Shown piece by piece: positions 26,900-35,467 of a stretch of 64,000 nucleotides of DNA. The notes under the pieces were generated by a model, which was given only the letters and a program-made list of their open reading frames with translations, was not told the origin of the DNA and made no database searches. The DNA is taken from assembly GCA_900079685.1 (NCBI GenBank), contig LT599019.1, positions 465,458 to 529,457 of the forward strand. The letters run 5' to 3'. A program made the translations under genes and the position numbers. Source of the DNA: an uncultured delta proteobacterium. GTDB taxonomy: Bacteria; Desulfobacterota; Desulfovibrionia; Desulfovibrionales; Desulfovibrionaceae. Within the stretch, counting starts at the first letter, position 1, and the number at the start of each line of letters is the position of its first letter.

Positions 26900-27274
26900 A
26901 TGCCCCGGACCATAAACGCCACGCTGCCGCAAACGGCCTGGTGCCCCATGCGGTTCGCGCTCGAGGTCGTCGGCGGGAAGTGGAAGCTGGCCATCATCTG
27001 CATGCTCGCCGAGCATTCGCCCGCCCGGTACAGCGAAGTGAAGCGCAAGGTCGCGGGAATCACGAACGTCATGCTCGCCCAGTCCCTGAAAGAACTTGAG
27101 TCATACGGCCTTGTGCACCGGGAGCAATACAACGAGATCCCGCCCCGCGTCGAGTACACCCTGACGGAAAAAGGCCGGACCTTGATGCCCGCCTTGAACC
27201 ATCTGGCGGAGTGGGGAGCGGCCAACATGCCCGGCGCGGGCAGGGACGCGCGCTGCCGCACCTGCAAGCAGTGA
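26900..27274 (+). CDS. HxlR-family transcriptional regulator
   Basis: 124 residues from the ATG at 26900 behind GGAGGAG. It has the winged-helix HxlR signature WCPMRFALEVVGGKWKLAI, whose cysteine is the conserved redox or electrophile sensor in several family members. Two further cysteines lie at the C-terminus (CRTCKQ). Divergence from sufC-sufD suggests it controls Fe-S cluster assembly. Confidence 0.88.
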   Translation: MPRTINATLPQTAWCPMRFALEVVGGKWKLAIICMLAEHSPARYSEVKRKVAGITNVMLAQSLKELESYGLVHREQYNEIPPRVEYTLTEKGRTLMPALNHLAEWGAANMPGAGRDARCRTCKQ

Positions 27275-27305
27275 CGGCGCCTGCCTTTTACACCAAACCC
27301 CGCCG

Positions 27306-27361
27306 ATTGCATGATGAAGGCCGCACACCCCGCGCGGGGTGTGCGGCCTTCATCATGCAAT
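27306..27361. terminator. 56-bp perfect palindrome, bidirectional terminator
   Basis: Two 28-bp arms with no spacer and no mismatch, located between convergent hxlR and rpiR-type genes. It is unusually long for a terminator stem. Confidence 0.8.
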
Positions 27362-27379
27362 GCGGAAGCCGTGCCCGGA

Positions 27380-28246
27380 TTAATGGAAATACACGTCGAA
27401 TTCCGTGAACAGCTTGGTCATGGATTCCAGACGGCGGGCGACGGCGCCGGAGAATTTCGGCGTCAGCGCGGCGAGCAGGGCTTCCAGCGTGGCTATGCCC
27501 GCGCAGCGGCTTTTGAACATGCCCGGCCCCTCGGCCTCCACGAAAATCGGCACCGTGGTATGCTGCAACAGCGGGCTGGAGCGCCGCTCCGTGATAAGAA
27601 CGGTTTCACACCCGGCCTCGCGGAAGACCCGCATGGTCGTGCCCGTTATTTTGGGGTACCGGTCATAGGAAAAGGCGAACAGCACGGACTCCGGCGCGAT
27701 GCGGGCGATGCGGTGCCCGAGGATGGAAGCGTTGCCGTTCAGCAGAACGACGTTTTCCCTAAAATAGCTGAGCAGGATGTAGAAGTAGCTCATCAGCCCT
27801 TCGGCGGAAACCGCGCCCATCAGGAACAGCGGGCGGGAGGTGTCTCCCAGGAGGTCCACGGCCTTGTTGAAGTTTTCGCTCGAAAGGGTTTCCTTGGTGC
27901 GCTGCAAATTGGCGATGGCCGAATCGATCGTGTGCGAGAATATCGTATCCGGGGCGGCCGCGCGCTCTTCCTCGTTCATCTGGGTCAGTCGCCGCACGGG
28001 CAGGTCCATGTGGTGGGCCACCTCGTTGCGCAACGTCTTGCTGAATTCGTAAAAGTTCAGATATCCCAGCCGCTGCACGAACCGCGTGACCGTGGCCTTG
28101 CCCACCCCGGCTTTGGCGCCGATATCCGTCAGGTTGTCAAAGGCGAGTTGCGGGTATTCCCGCCTGAACAGCGCGGCGAGTTTTTTTTCGCTCGGCGTCA
28201 TGTCATCCAATTGGGCAAGGCGTTGCAAAAGCGGCGGCTTGGGCAT
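27380..28246 (-). CDS. RpiR-family transcriptional regulator with SIS domain
   Basis: 288 residues. The start at 28246 follows AGGAGG at 5 bp spacing. The N-terminal HTH (about 1-80) has LTDIGAKAGVGKATVTRFVQRLGY; a C-terminal SIS sugar-isomerase-like domain (about 120-270) has the RPLFLMGAVSAEGL and FSYDRYP segments. RpiR proteins sense phosphorylated metabolites. No obvious target operon is adjacent. Confidence 0.87.
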   Translation of the reverse strand: MPKPPLLQRLAQLDDMTPSEKKLAALFRREYPQLAFDNLTDIGAKAGVGKATVTRFVQRLGYLNFYEFSKTLRNEVAHHMDLPVRRLTQMNEEERAAAPDTIFSHTIDSAIANLQRTKETLSSENFNKAVDLLGDTSRPLFLMGAVSAEGLMSYFYILLSYFRENVVLLNGNASILGHRIARIAPESVLFAFSYDRYPKITGTTMRVFREAGCETVLITERRSSPLLQHTTVPIFVEAEGPGMFKSRCAGIATLEALLAALTPKFSGAVARRLESMTKLFTEFDVYFH

Positions 28247-28419
28247 CATATCCTCCTGATGCGGCTGTGAAGGCGGTCCGGTTCCCGGTCCCCCGCACGC
28301 CGGACAATAAACGAGAATCGCCGAACCCGCCAGAGAAAAGCGGTAAAAACGCATCCCCGCTGCCGCTCCCGTTTCAATAAAACCCTTGATTTTGTAGCCG
28401 GTTCTAGTAGGCTTCCGCC

Positions 28420-29892
28420 ATGCAAAAACGAGTTCCCTTCCAGCCGATGCCGGCCGGTACGCCGAAAATAGCCCTCGTGGGCCGCCCCAACGTGGGCAAA
28501 TCAACGTTGTTCAACCGCCTTATCCGCAGCAAGCGCGCCATCACCCATGACATGCCGGGCATCACCCGCGACCGCATGGAAGGCGTCGTGCGCGGCAAAG
28601 ACAAGCAGTCCTTTGTCATCATTGATACGGGCGGCGTCACCCTGGACGCCCATGAAGCCGTTGCCGAGGGTCCGGCGGGCATCCGGGGGTTTGAAGAGGA
28701 AATCCTGCGCCAGACCAGGGCCGCCATCGAGGAATCCGTGGCGCTCGTTCTGGTTGTGGATGCCCGCGAAGGCGTGACCCCCTTTGACGAACACGTGGCG
28801 GCCTATATCCGCAAATCCGGCAAGCCGGCTCTCGTCGCCGTCAATAAAGTGGACGGCCCGGAAAACGCCGAAACCCTGATGGCGGATTTCTACGCCCTGG
28901 GCCTGCCGCTTCTGCCCTGCTCCGCCGAACACGGCTTTAACGTGCGCGCCCTGGAAGAGGAAATGCGCGAATTCCTGCCCGAGCCGGACTTTTTGCCCGG
29001 TGAGGATGACTTTGAGATGGAAACGGACGACGAAGCCGTTGCCGATGGGGACGAAAACGAAGGCAAAGCCGAGGACGAGGACGAAAACGCCCCGCTCCGC
29101 CTGGCCTTCCTCGGCAGGCCCAATGCGGGCAAGTCGTCGCTGGTCAACGCCCTGGCCAAAACCGACCGCATGATCGTCAGCGACATCGCGGGCACCACCA
29201 GGGACAGCGTGGACGTGAGCGTGGAAATCGGCGGCGCCGTCATCACGTTTGTGGATACCGCCGGCGTGCGCCGCCGCGCCAAAGTCACGGACACGGTGGA
29301 ACGCTACAGCGTCAACTCCTCCATCAAAAGCACCACCAAGGCCCACGTGACGCTGCTGGTGGTGGACGGCCCCGGCGGCCTTGCCCAGCAGGACAAACGC
29401 CTTATCGACATGTTGAGCGAGCGCATGACCCCGTTCATGGTTCTTGTCAACAAGTGCGACCTCATGAGCCCGGCGGCGACGAAAGAGGTTGAAAAAGCCT
29501 ACAAGGAAGCCCTGGTGTTCTGCCCGCACGTGCCGCTGCTCTTCGTCTCCGCCGTGAACGGGAAAAATTTGAAAAAAATCATCCCGCTCGCCAGGGAGAT
29601 CCGCCGCGAGTGCGCCGTCCGCATCCCCACCGGGGAACTCAACCGCGCCTTCGAGGCCATTCTCACCGCGCATCAGCCCCCGCTGGTCAAAGGCGCGCGC
29701 GCGAAGTTCTATTACATGACCCAGGCGGAAACAAAGCCTCCCACCTTCGTGTTCTTCGTCAACCACGAGGACCGCGTGCTGCCTTCCTACGCCCGCTACA
29801 TGGAAAAATCGCTGCGCAAGACCTTCGGCATCACCTCCGCCCCCATTCGCGTGCATTTTCGGTCCACGCATACGAAGAAAAAAAAGAAATAG
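28420..29892 (+). CDS. der: ribosome-assembly GTPase Der (EngA)
   Basis: 490 residues with two tandem G domains: G1 motifs GRPNVGKST (about 21) and GRPNAGKSS (about 232), NKVD and NKCD G4 motifs, and a C-terminal KH-like domain. It acts in 50S subunit assembly. The linker between the G domains is an unusually acidic stretch (about 195-225). The C-terminus is lysine-rich. Confidence 0.95.
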   Translation: MQKRVPFQPMPAGTPKIALVGRPNVGKSTLFNRLIRSKRAITHDMPGITRDRMEGVVRGKDKQSFVIIDTGGVTLDAHEAVAEGPAGIRGFEEEILRQTRAAIEESVALVLVVDAREGVTPFDEHVAAYIRKSGKPALVAVNKVDGPENAETLMADFYALGLPLLPCSAEHGFNVRALEEEMREFLPEPDFLPGEDDFEMETDDEAVADGDENEGKAEDEDENAPLRLAFLGRPNAGKSSLVNALAKTDRMIVSDIAGTTRDSVDVSVEIGGAVITFVDTAGVRRRAKVTDTVERYSVNSSIKSTTKAHVTLLVVDGPGGLAQQDKRLIDMLSERMTPFMVLVNKCDLMSPAATKEVEKAYKEALVFCPHVPLLFVSAVNGKNLKKIIPLAREIRRECAVRIPTGELNRAFEAILTAHQPPLVKGARAKFYYMTQAETKPPTFVFFVNHEDRVLPSYARYMEKSLRKTFGITSAPIRVHFRSTHTKKKKK

Positions 29893-29926
29893 AGCGCTTG
29901 CCGATCTCCGGAAAATGAGTAGTGTG

Positions 29927-29956
29927 AAAGAGCGGTCCTTGGCGGGGCCGCTCTTT
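29927..29956 (+). terminator. terminator after der
   Basis: AAAGAGCGG pairs with CCGCTCTTT around a short loop and is followed by T residues. Confidence 0.7.
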
Positions 29957-29970
29957 TCCGGAGGTATACC

Positions 29971-30513
29971 ATGAAGAGCGATAGTGAATACGCCACCTTC
30001 GCGGGCGGTTGTTTCTGGTGCACGGAGCACGCGTTCCTGGACATGCCGGGCGTGCTCTCCGTCACCAGCGGCTATACCGGCGGGGACCTGGACGACCCCG
30101 GCTACCGGGACGTCTGCGAGGGCGATACCGGCCATGCGGAAGCCGTGCGCGTCGAGTTTGACCCGGCGAAAATCACCTACCGCGACCTGTTGGACGTTTT
30201 CTGGCGCAGCATCGACCCCACGGACGACGGCGGCCAGTTCGCGGACAGGGGCAGCCAGTACCGGACCGCCATCTTCTACCACTCGGACGAGCAAAAGGCC
30301 GAGGCCGAAGCGTCGCGCGAGGAAATCAACGCGTCCGGCCGCTTCCCCAAACCCGTGGCGACCGTTATCGAGCCGATCCGAAAATTCTTCCCGGCGGAAG
30401 AGTACCACCAGAAATACTGCCTGAAAAACCCGTTGCAGTTCCGAAGCTACCACCACGGCTCGGGGAAGGCCGCGGGCCTCGACCGGCTATGGAACGGCCC
30501 CGGTAAAAAATAA
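29971..30513 (+). CDS. msrA: peptide methionine sulfoxide reductase A
   Basis: 180 residues; the catalytic GCFWCTE motif is at residues 13-19, with GYTGG and GHAEAV. It reduces methionine-S-sulfoxide in proteins. The ATG follows GGAGG. No msrB is adjacent. Confidence 0.95.
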   Translation: MKSDSEYATFAGGCFWCTEHAFLDMPGVLSVTSGYTGGDLDDPGYRDVCEGDTGHAEAVRVEFDPAKITYRDLLDVFWRSIDPTDDGGQFADRGSQYRTAIFYHSDEQKAEAEASREEINASGRFPKPVATVIEPIRKFFPAEEYHQKYCLKNPLQFRSYHHGSGKAAGLDRLWNGPGKK

Positions 30514-30567
30514 TCCTGCGCGCGGCGCGGCCGGTGTCCGTTCGCGGCATCACGCTATCGCCGCGTC

Positions 30568-30596
30568 TTGACACCGGCCTGAACCGGCCCCATATC
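30568..30596 (+). promoter_or_regulatory. candidate promoter of the MATE gene
   Basis: Perfect TTGACA with a 17-bp spacer to CATATC. The -35 lies in one arm of a larger dyad (GGCCGGTGTC at 30529-30538 with GACACCGGCC at 30570-30579) that could terminate msrA or act as an operator. Confidence 0.45.
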
Positions 30597-30662
30597 TCTC
30601 CTCATATATTGTGTTCCGCCGCTTTGCGCGGCGGCATTGTTTTTCCAGCGGAGTTGGTACGC

Positions 30663-32084
30663 ATGCCCCCCATTCTCGCCAGGCACATTCCCGCCGCTCC
30701 CGTGCAGCCGCACCAACCGGGAGGGGGGTCGGACCGCGTTTCCTCGGCGGAAATCTGGCGCCTTACCTGGCCCCAGCTGTTGATGATGAGTTTTCAGTTC
30801 CTGGTCGGCCTGACGGACGTCTGGGTCGCCGGGAAAATCCACCGCGACGTGCAGGCCGTGCTCGGCGTGGTGGTCCAGTGCCAGTTCATCCTGCTCATTA
30901 TCGGCACGGCCACGGCCAACGCCTCGGTCGCGGCCATGAGCCAGTCCCTCGGGGCGAACCTGCCGGACCGCGCCAGGCGCTACGCCGGGTCGATCCTCAA
31001 AATCGGCATGCTCTTTTCCCTGATAGCGCTGGGCCTGGCCCTGGCCTTCCGTGGTTTGATCTTGCATCTTTTGCAGGTTCCGGCGGAAATACTCCCGCTG
31101 GCCGAGGAATTCTGGCAGGTATTCCTGATCGTGCTGCCCTCGCATTATCTTCTGGCCATGACGGGCGCCATGTTCAGAGCGCGCAAATCCGTTTACGTCC
31201 CCCTGTTCTCGGCATTTATGGCCTTTGTTATCAACGCGTTCGCCAGCACCGGGTTCGGCCTCGGCTGGTGGCATCTTCCCGCGTTCGGCGCGCGCGGCAT
31301 CGCCTACGCCACGCTTGTCTCCATAACGTCCATGGCGCTGTTCAATTTTTTCGTTCTGGTCAAACAGGGATTCATCACCCGGAAGGCCTTCGCGCCTTTG
31401 CAGTGGGAAAAAAAGGCCCTGCCGTATCTTTTCAAGGTCGCCCTGCCCGCCGGGGGCATGCAGTTTTCCTGGCAGCTCGGGTATATGGTTCTGTTCGCGG
31501 TGGTGGCCTCGCTCCCCTTTAACAGCGTCAACGCCCTCGCGGGCATGGCGGCGGGTATGCGGGTGGAATCCGTCCTTTTTCTTCCGGCCGTAGCGTTCAG
31601 CATGACAGGGTCCATGCTCGTCGGGCATTGCCTGGGCGCGGGCAACAAGGCGGAAGCCAAACGCGTAGGCTGGCGGCTTATCCTCGCCGGGGCGGGTTCC
31701 ATGACACTCGCCGCCATCGTGCTCTGGCCGTTCCTGAAAGATCTCGCCGCCTTTATCGCGCCGGACCCCGGCGCGCAGGCCGACGCGCTGGTCTATTTGC
31801 GCTACAACCTTTTGGCGACGCCCTTTTCCGTTACCAGCATGTGCCTCGGCGGGATAATGACCGGCGCGGGCGCCGCCATATATACCTTTTTCGTGTTCGG
31901 CGCCGCCATCTGGCTGGTGCGGCTGCCGCTCGCGTATATTTTCGGGCATCTCCTCTGGCAGTCGGCGGACGGGGTTTTCATGGGCATGTTCATTTCTCAG
32001 GCCTTTCAAGCCAGTATCATATTGTATATATTCCAAACCCGGGACTGGGCCAGATTCGCCATGATCCGGCGGCATCGCCGGTAG
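30663..32084 (+). CDS. MATE-family efflux transporter
   Basis: 473 residues with about twelve membrane helices in two similar halves. MATE features: WPQLLMMSFQFLVGLTDVWVAGK near the N-terminus and SMTGSMLVGHCLGAGN in the second half. It exports cationic compounds using Na+ or H+. The start at 30663 is preferred; the upstream frame from 30534 runs through the promoter candidate. Confidence 0.9.
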   Translation: MPPILARHIPAAPVQPHQPGGGSDRVSSAEIWRLTWPQLLMMSFQFLVGLTDVWVAGKIHRDVQAVLGVVVQCQFILLIIGTATANASVAAMSQSLGANLPDRARRYAGSILKIGMLFSLIALGLALAFRGLILHLLQVPAEILPLAEEFWQVFLIVLPSHYLLAMTGAMFRARKSVYVPLFSAFMAFVINAFASTGFGLGWWHLPAFGARGIAYATLVSITSMALFNFFVLVKQGFITRKAFAPLQWEKKALPYLFKVALPAGGMQFSWQLGYMVLFAVVASLPFNSVNALAGMAAGMRVESVLFLPAVAFSMTGSMLVGHCLGAGNKAEAKRVGWRLILAGAGSMTLAAIVLWPFLKDLAAFIAPDPGAQADALVYLRYNLLATPFSVTSMCLGGIMTGAGAAIYTFFVFGAAIWLVRLPLAYIFGHLLWQSADGVFMGMFISQAFQASIILYIFQTRDWARFAMIRRHRR

Positions 32085-32111
32085 GTCCGGATGTTTCCTC
32101 AAGGAGTTCTC

Positions 32112-32990
32112 ATGCGCAACGCTTTCTCCCCCATCACCCTTGAAGACATGAACAGATACCGCGAGTTCCACGCGGCCAGCGGCACCAGGGCCGCGGACTA
32201 CAGCTTCACCAACATCTGGGGATGGGCGGACCATTACGGCCTGGAATGGCGGTTCACGGACAAGCTCTGCTGGATCCGCCAGACGAAACCCTTTGTCCGC
32301 GACTGGGCCCCCATGGGCTGGTGGAAGGACGTGGACTGGGCCGCCACCGAGGAGGTCGCCTCCGGCAAGGAGTTCTACCGGGTGCCGAAGCCGCTGCGCC
32401 TGCTGTGGGAAGAGCAGCTCCCACAGGGCATTGACGCCGAGGAATCGCGCGGGCAATGGGACTATCTCTACAAGACCGAGGAGCTGGCGGCGCTCTCCGG
32501 CAACCGGTTCCACAAAAAAAAGAACCTGTTCAACCAGTATGTGAAAAAGTACCCTGACCACGCCTACCTGCCCCTGACCATTGAATGCGTCGAGGCGGTT
32601 CTCCAGATGCAGGAGGAGTGGTGCGACTGGCATGAATCCCCGGAATCCGACGCGCTCAAGGCGGAGAACAAAGCCATTTTCCGCGTGCTCAGCAACTGGG
32701 ACCGGTTGCCCGGCCTTTCCGGCGGGTTTATCGCCGATAAAGGCAAGGTTATCGCCTATACCGTTGGGGAACAGCTCACCCAGGATACGCTGGTTATCCA
32801 TTTTGAAAAAGGCGACACGGAATACAAGGGGATATACCAGGCCATCAACTGCTTTTTCGCCCGCGACAACGTGGAGCGGTTTGCGCTGATTAACCGCGAG
32901 CAGGATTTGGATGACGAGGGGTTGCGCAAGGCGAAGGAGAGTTATAATCCGGTGGATTATGTCAGGAAGCATACGGTGCGGATTAAATAG
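32112..32990 (+). CDS. DUF2156 (phosphatidylglycerol lysyltransferase-like) protein
   Basis: 292 residues, start behind AAGGAG. The GNAT-related DUF2156 fold is recognised from YSFTNIWGWADHYGLEW and the C-terminal LINREQDLDDEGLRKAKESYNPVDYVRKH. The soluble protein lacks the membrane half of MprF. The substrate is unknown. Its final codons and stop lie within the 8-bp target duplication of the adjacent ISL3 element, so the protein itself is intact. Confidence 0.87.
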   Translation: MRNAFSPITLEDMNRYREFHAASGTRAADYSFTNIWGWADHYGLEWRFTDKLCWIRQTKPFVRDWAPMGWWKDVDWAATEEVASGKEFYRVPKPLRLLWEEQLPQGIDAEESRGQWDYLYKTEELAALSGNRFHKKKNLFNQYVKKYPDHAYLPLTIECVEAVLQMQEEWCDWHESPESDALKAENKAIFRVLSNWDRLPGLSGGFIADKGKVIAYTVGEQLTQDTLVIHFEKGDTEYKGIYQAINCFFARDNVERFALINREQDLDDEGLRKAKESYNPVDYVRKHTVRIK

Positions 32991-34298
32991 GGTTCATCCG
33001 GTTAAAGCGTACTTTGCCTCGTGAATGGCGAGGATTCTGAGTTTGAAAAACTCCATGTCTCTGTATCCGTAGGCCATCCGCTTGAGCACCTTGATTTTGT
33101 TGTTGGTCCCTTCCATGCGTCCAGAGGATATGGGGTGCTCGTACCAATTCAGGATGCCGAATTTGAGCCCAGCGAGGGTCGTTGCCACACGCATAAGCGG
33201 ACCAATGTCTGACGCCTGGGCGCGGCTTACCCAATCGTCTATAGCCACTTGTGCAGCTTCCCTGTTTGACTGACTCCAAAATTGCCGCAGGTCTTCCTTC
33301 ATATAGTAGGCCACCGCCAACGGCTCGTTGAGCTTCAGCGCCTCTTGCAGTTTGGCCGCTTCATCGCGCTCCGCTGAAAGATTCTCAGGATTCTTGAGTA
33401 GAATCCATCGACTGCCTTTCAACACCTTCTTGCCCATAACGTCCGCCTCGCGATGCAGACCGCGTCTGATTTCTGTAAGTGCTTCATTCATCAGCTTGAC
33501 CACATGGAAGTGATCAAAGACCAGGGGGACTCCCGGCAGATTGTCCAATACCGCGCCGATGTAGGCGGTGCTCATATCCGTCGCCACGGCCTGGACCTTG
33601 GCGCGGGAACGGCGAAGCATCACCCAAAACGGCTCCAGACATTTCGCGCCCTTGCCATCGCCAACAAAGAGCACCGCGCCGCTCTCAAGGTCCATGACCA
33701 GAGTCAGGTACTTGTGCCCTTTCCGAACGCTGATTTCGTCTATGGCCAGATACCGCACGCTGCGCAGCCTTGGGCGAGCGAAGCGTCGAGCCAGATTGCG
33801 CTTGACAATGTCCTTCACGCAGTCCCAGCCGACACCGAGGAACAGCGCCACATCCTTGAGTGTCATGAGTCTGGCCAGTTCAAGAACGTGCCGGGCGAAA
33901 GCTCGTGTATAGCTCCGTCTGGGCTCCGCAATGCCAAGACTGATACGCCTGATGCAGCCACAAACGGCACACCAGACGCGCGGCACTTCAATCAACAGCC
34001 GGATTGGCTTGCGCCCAATAGGCAAACTGCGCAGCTTTCGAAAATACATGCCCCGTCTGGTCACCTGTTTCGATTTGCAGGCCGGACAGCATAGAAGCCG
34101 CCATTTTGGCCGGAGCCGAAATGTAACGCTCCCGCTTTCAAATTTCTGATGCACATACTCGTAGCCCGACAGGCCCATGGCATGATAAACAAAACTCGTG
34201 GACATGGTGATTCCGCCTTTTCGATGATCGTTTGCGTGATCTCGATTGGAACCCATGTCCATATTTTTTGTCAAAAGCACTCTTCAACCGGATGAGCC
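32991..34298 (-). mobile_element. complete ISL3-family insertion sequence, 1308 bp
   Basis: Terminal inverted repeats of 25 bp (GGTTCATCCGG... and GGCTCATCCGG...) match at 21 positions. The element is flanked by a perfect 8-bp target duplication TTAAATAG (32983-32990 and 34299-34306), the length typical of ISL3. It carries one transposase gene and no passenger. Confidence 0.95.
32994..34205 (-). CDS. ISL3-family transposase
   Basis: 403 residues from the ATG at 34205. An N-terminal zinc-finger-like CPAC/CAVC region (about 38-85) precedes the DDE domain: YLAIDEISVRKGHKY, TDMSTAY and the C-terminal SSGRMEGTNNKIKVLKR with the catalytic Glu. The stop codon lies inside the left terminal repeat. 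The frame is intact, so the element is probably active. Confidence 0.95.
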   Translation of the reverse strand: MSTSFVYHAMGLSGYEYVHQKFESGSVTFRLRPKWRLLCCPACKSKQVTRRGMYFRKLRSLPIGRKPIRLLIEVPRVWCAVCGCIRRISLGIAEPRRSYTRAFARHVLELARLMTLKDVALFLGVGWDCVKDIVKRNLARRFARPRLRSVRYLAIDEISVRKGHKYLTLVMDLESGAVLFVGDGKGAKCLEPFWVMLRRSRAKVQAVATDMSTAYIGAVLDNLPGVPLVFDHFHVVKLMNEALTEIRRGLHREADVMGKKVLKGSRWILLKNPENLSAERDEAAKLQEALKLNEPLAVAYYMKEDLRQFWSQSNREAAQVAIDDWVSRAQASDIGPLMRVATTLAGLKFGILNWYEHPISSGRMEGTNNKIKVLKRMAYGYRDMEFFKLRILAIHEAKYALTG

Positions 34299-34337
34299 TT
34301 AAATAGGAAAGAAGGGAAAGAAGAGAAAGAAGAAGAG

Positions 34338-34372
34338 GAAGAGGCTCCCGGTTGTTTGGCGGGAGCCTCTTC
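34338..34372 (+). terminator. terminator cut off from the DUF2156 gene by the IS
   Basis: GAAGAGGCTCCCG pairs with CGGGAGCCTCTTC. The stem is prolonged by a polypurine tract (34307-34340) facing a polypyrimidine tract (34370-34390), giving an imperfect stem of over 30 bp. Confidence 0.75.
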
Positions 34373-34622
34373 TCTCTCTTCTCTCTCACGCCCCCTCTCC
34401 CCCTTTTTTACCGCCATCAAAATCCCCTTGAAAACGTTTACATTTCACCCGCCATGCTCTTTATAATAATATTTTTAATATGTTAAGACACACACCAAAA
34501 CGCAAAAAGGGGTTGCCTTACTTCTCGTCTTATTGTATACAGACACAAATCCATATAATGGATGAGTAACAGTTTGCTATGCGCTTTCCCGAATGCGCCA
34601 ACTTTTTACGGAGGATTATTGC
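34373..34622 (+). promoter_or_regulatory. AT-rich regulatory region before the oxidoreductase cluster
   Basis: No gene. A good promoter candidate is TTGCCT - 17 bp - TATACA at 34513-34541. Upstream is a very AT-rich block (34460-34495) that could be an UP-type or regulator-binding element. GGAGG at 34610-34614 serves the first gene. Confidence 0.6.
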
Positions 34623-35165
34623 ATGCTTGACGTTCGATGGTACGGACGCGGTGGGCAAGGGGCTTTCACGGCCGCCCGGCTTCTCGGGCAGACGGTATCC
34701 GTTTACGGAAACTCTTTCGCGCTGGCGAGCCCGTCTTTCGGCCCGGAGCGCCGGGGCGCCCCCGTCTGGAGCTTCACGAAGATCGACGACAAGAAAATTG
34801 TTGACCGCAGCCAGCCGGTTACCTGTAAGTACCTCGTCGTTCTGGACGAGTCGCTCATCAACCCGGCCGTGGAAAACTACCTCGAAGACGACGGGGTCAT
34901 CATCCTCAACACCGCAAATCCCGGGAAATATTCCTTCCTCAAGCACAAGCTCATCACGCTTGACGCCACCAAAATGTCCCTCGAGATCCTGGGGCGGCCC
35001 ATCACCAACGTGGCCATGCTCGGCGCGCTCTTAGGCGTTTCCGCCCTCACCAGCACCGATGACGCGGGCAAGGCGCTGGAACGCACCTTCTCCAAATCCG
35101 TTTGCGAAAAGAACAAGGCGCTTCTCGCGAAAGCGTATGAAGCCGTTAAAGGTGGTGTGCAATGA
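34623..35165 (+). CDS. 2-oxoacid:ferredoxin oxidoreductase, gamma subunit
   Basis: 180 residues from the ATG at 34623. MLDVRWYGRGGQGAFTAARLLG is the hallmark of the gamma (CoA-binding side) subunit. The gene order gamma-delta-alpha-beta is that of four-subunit pyruvate and branched-chain enzymes. It overlaps the delta gene by 4 bp. The specific 2-oxoacid cannot be read from this subunit. Confidence 0.92.
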   Translation: MLDVRWYGRGGQGAFTAARLLGQTVSVYGNSFALASPSFGPERRGAPVWSFTKIDDKKIVDRSQPVTCKYLVVLDESLINPAVENYLEDDGVIILNTANPGKYSFLKHKLITLDATKMSLEILGRPITNVAMLGALLGVSALTSTDDAGKALERTFSKSVCEKNKALLAKAYEAVKGGVQ

Positions 35166-35467
35166 CAAGACCTACCGTGACCAAAGCCGTCTTCCCCAAA
35201 ACCCGGGAAGAGATGCACAAGCCCCATGCCCCGGCCGGCCTGATTGTCGAAACGAACGCCAGTTGGCGGACCGAACGGCCCGTCCTGGACCAGGAAGCCT
35301 GCATCAACTGTCTCATGTGCTACCTCGTCTGCCCGGAAGGGACCATCTATAAAGTCGCCGGTGACAAGCTCGAAATCGACTACGACTTCTGCAAGGGATG
35401 CGGGATCTGCGCCAACGAATGCCCGAAAAAAGCGATCGTGATGGTCGCGGAGGAGACGACCCGATGA
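35162..35467 (+). CDS. 2-oxoacid:ferredoxin oxidoreductase, delta (2x[4Fe-4S]) subunit
   Basis: 101 residues. Two C-x2-C-x2-C-x3-C clusters (CINCLMCYLVCP and CKGCGICANECP) bind the two [4Fe-4S] centres that pass electrons to ferredoxin. The start overlaps the gamma stop and the stop overlaps the alpha start. Confidence 0.95.
   Translation: MTRPTVTKAVFPKTREEMHKPHAPAGLIVETNASWRTERPVLDQEACINCLMCYLVCPEGTIYKVAGDKLEIDYDFCKGCGICANECPKKAIVMVAEETTR

Noticed and set aside
30555..32972. 805-codon open frame opposite the MATE and DUF2156 genes
   Set aside because: Spans two real plus-strand genes and their intergenic gap; composition is typical of antisense shadows.
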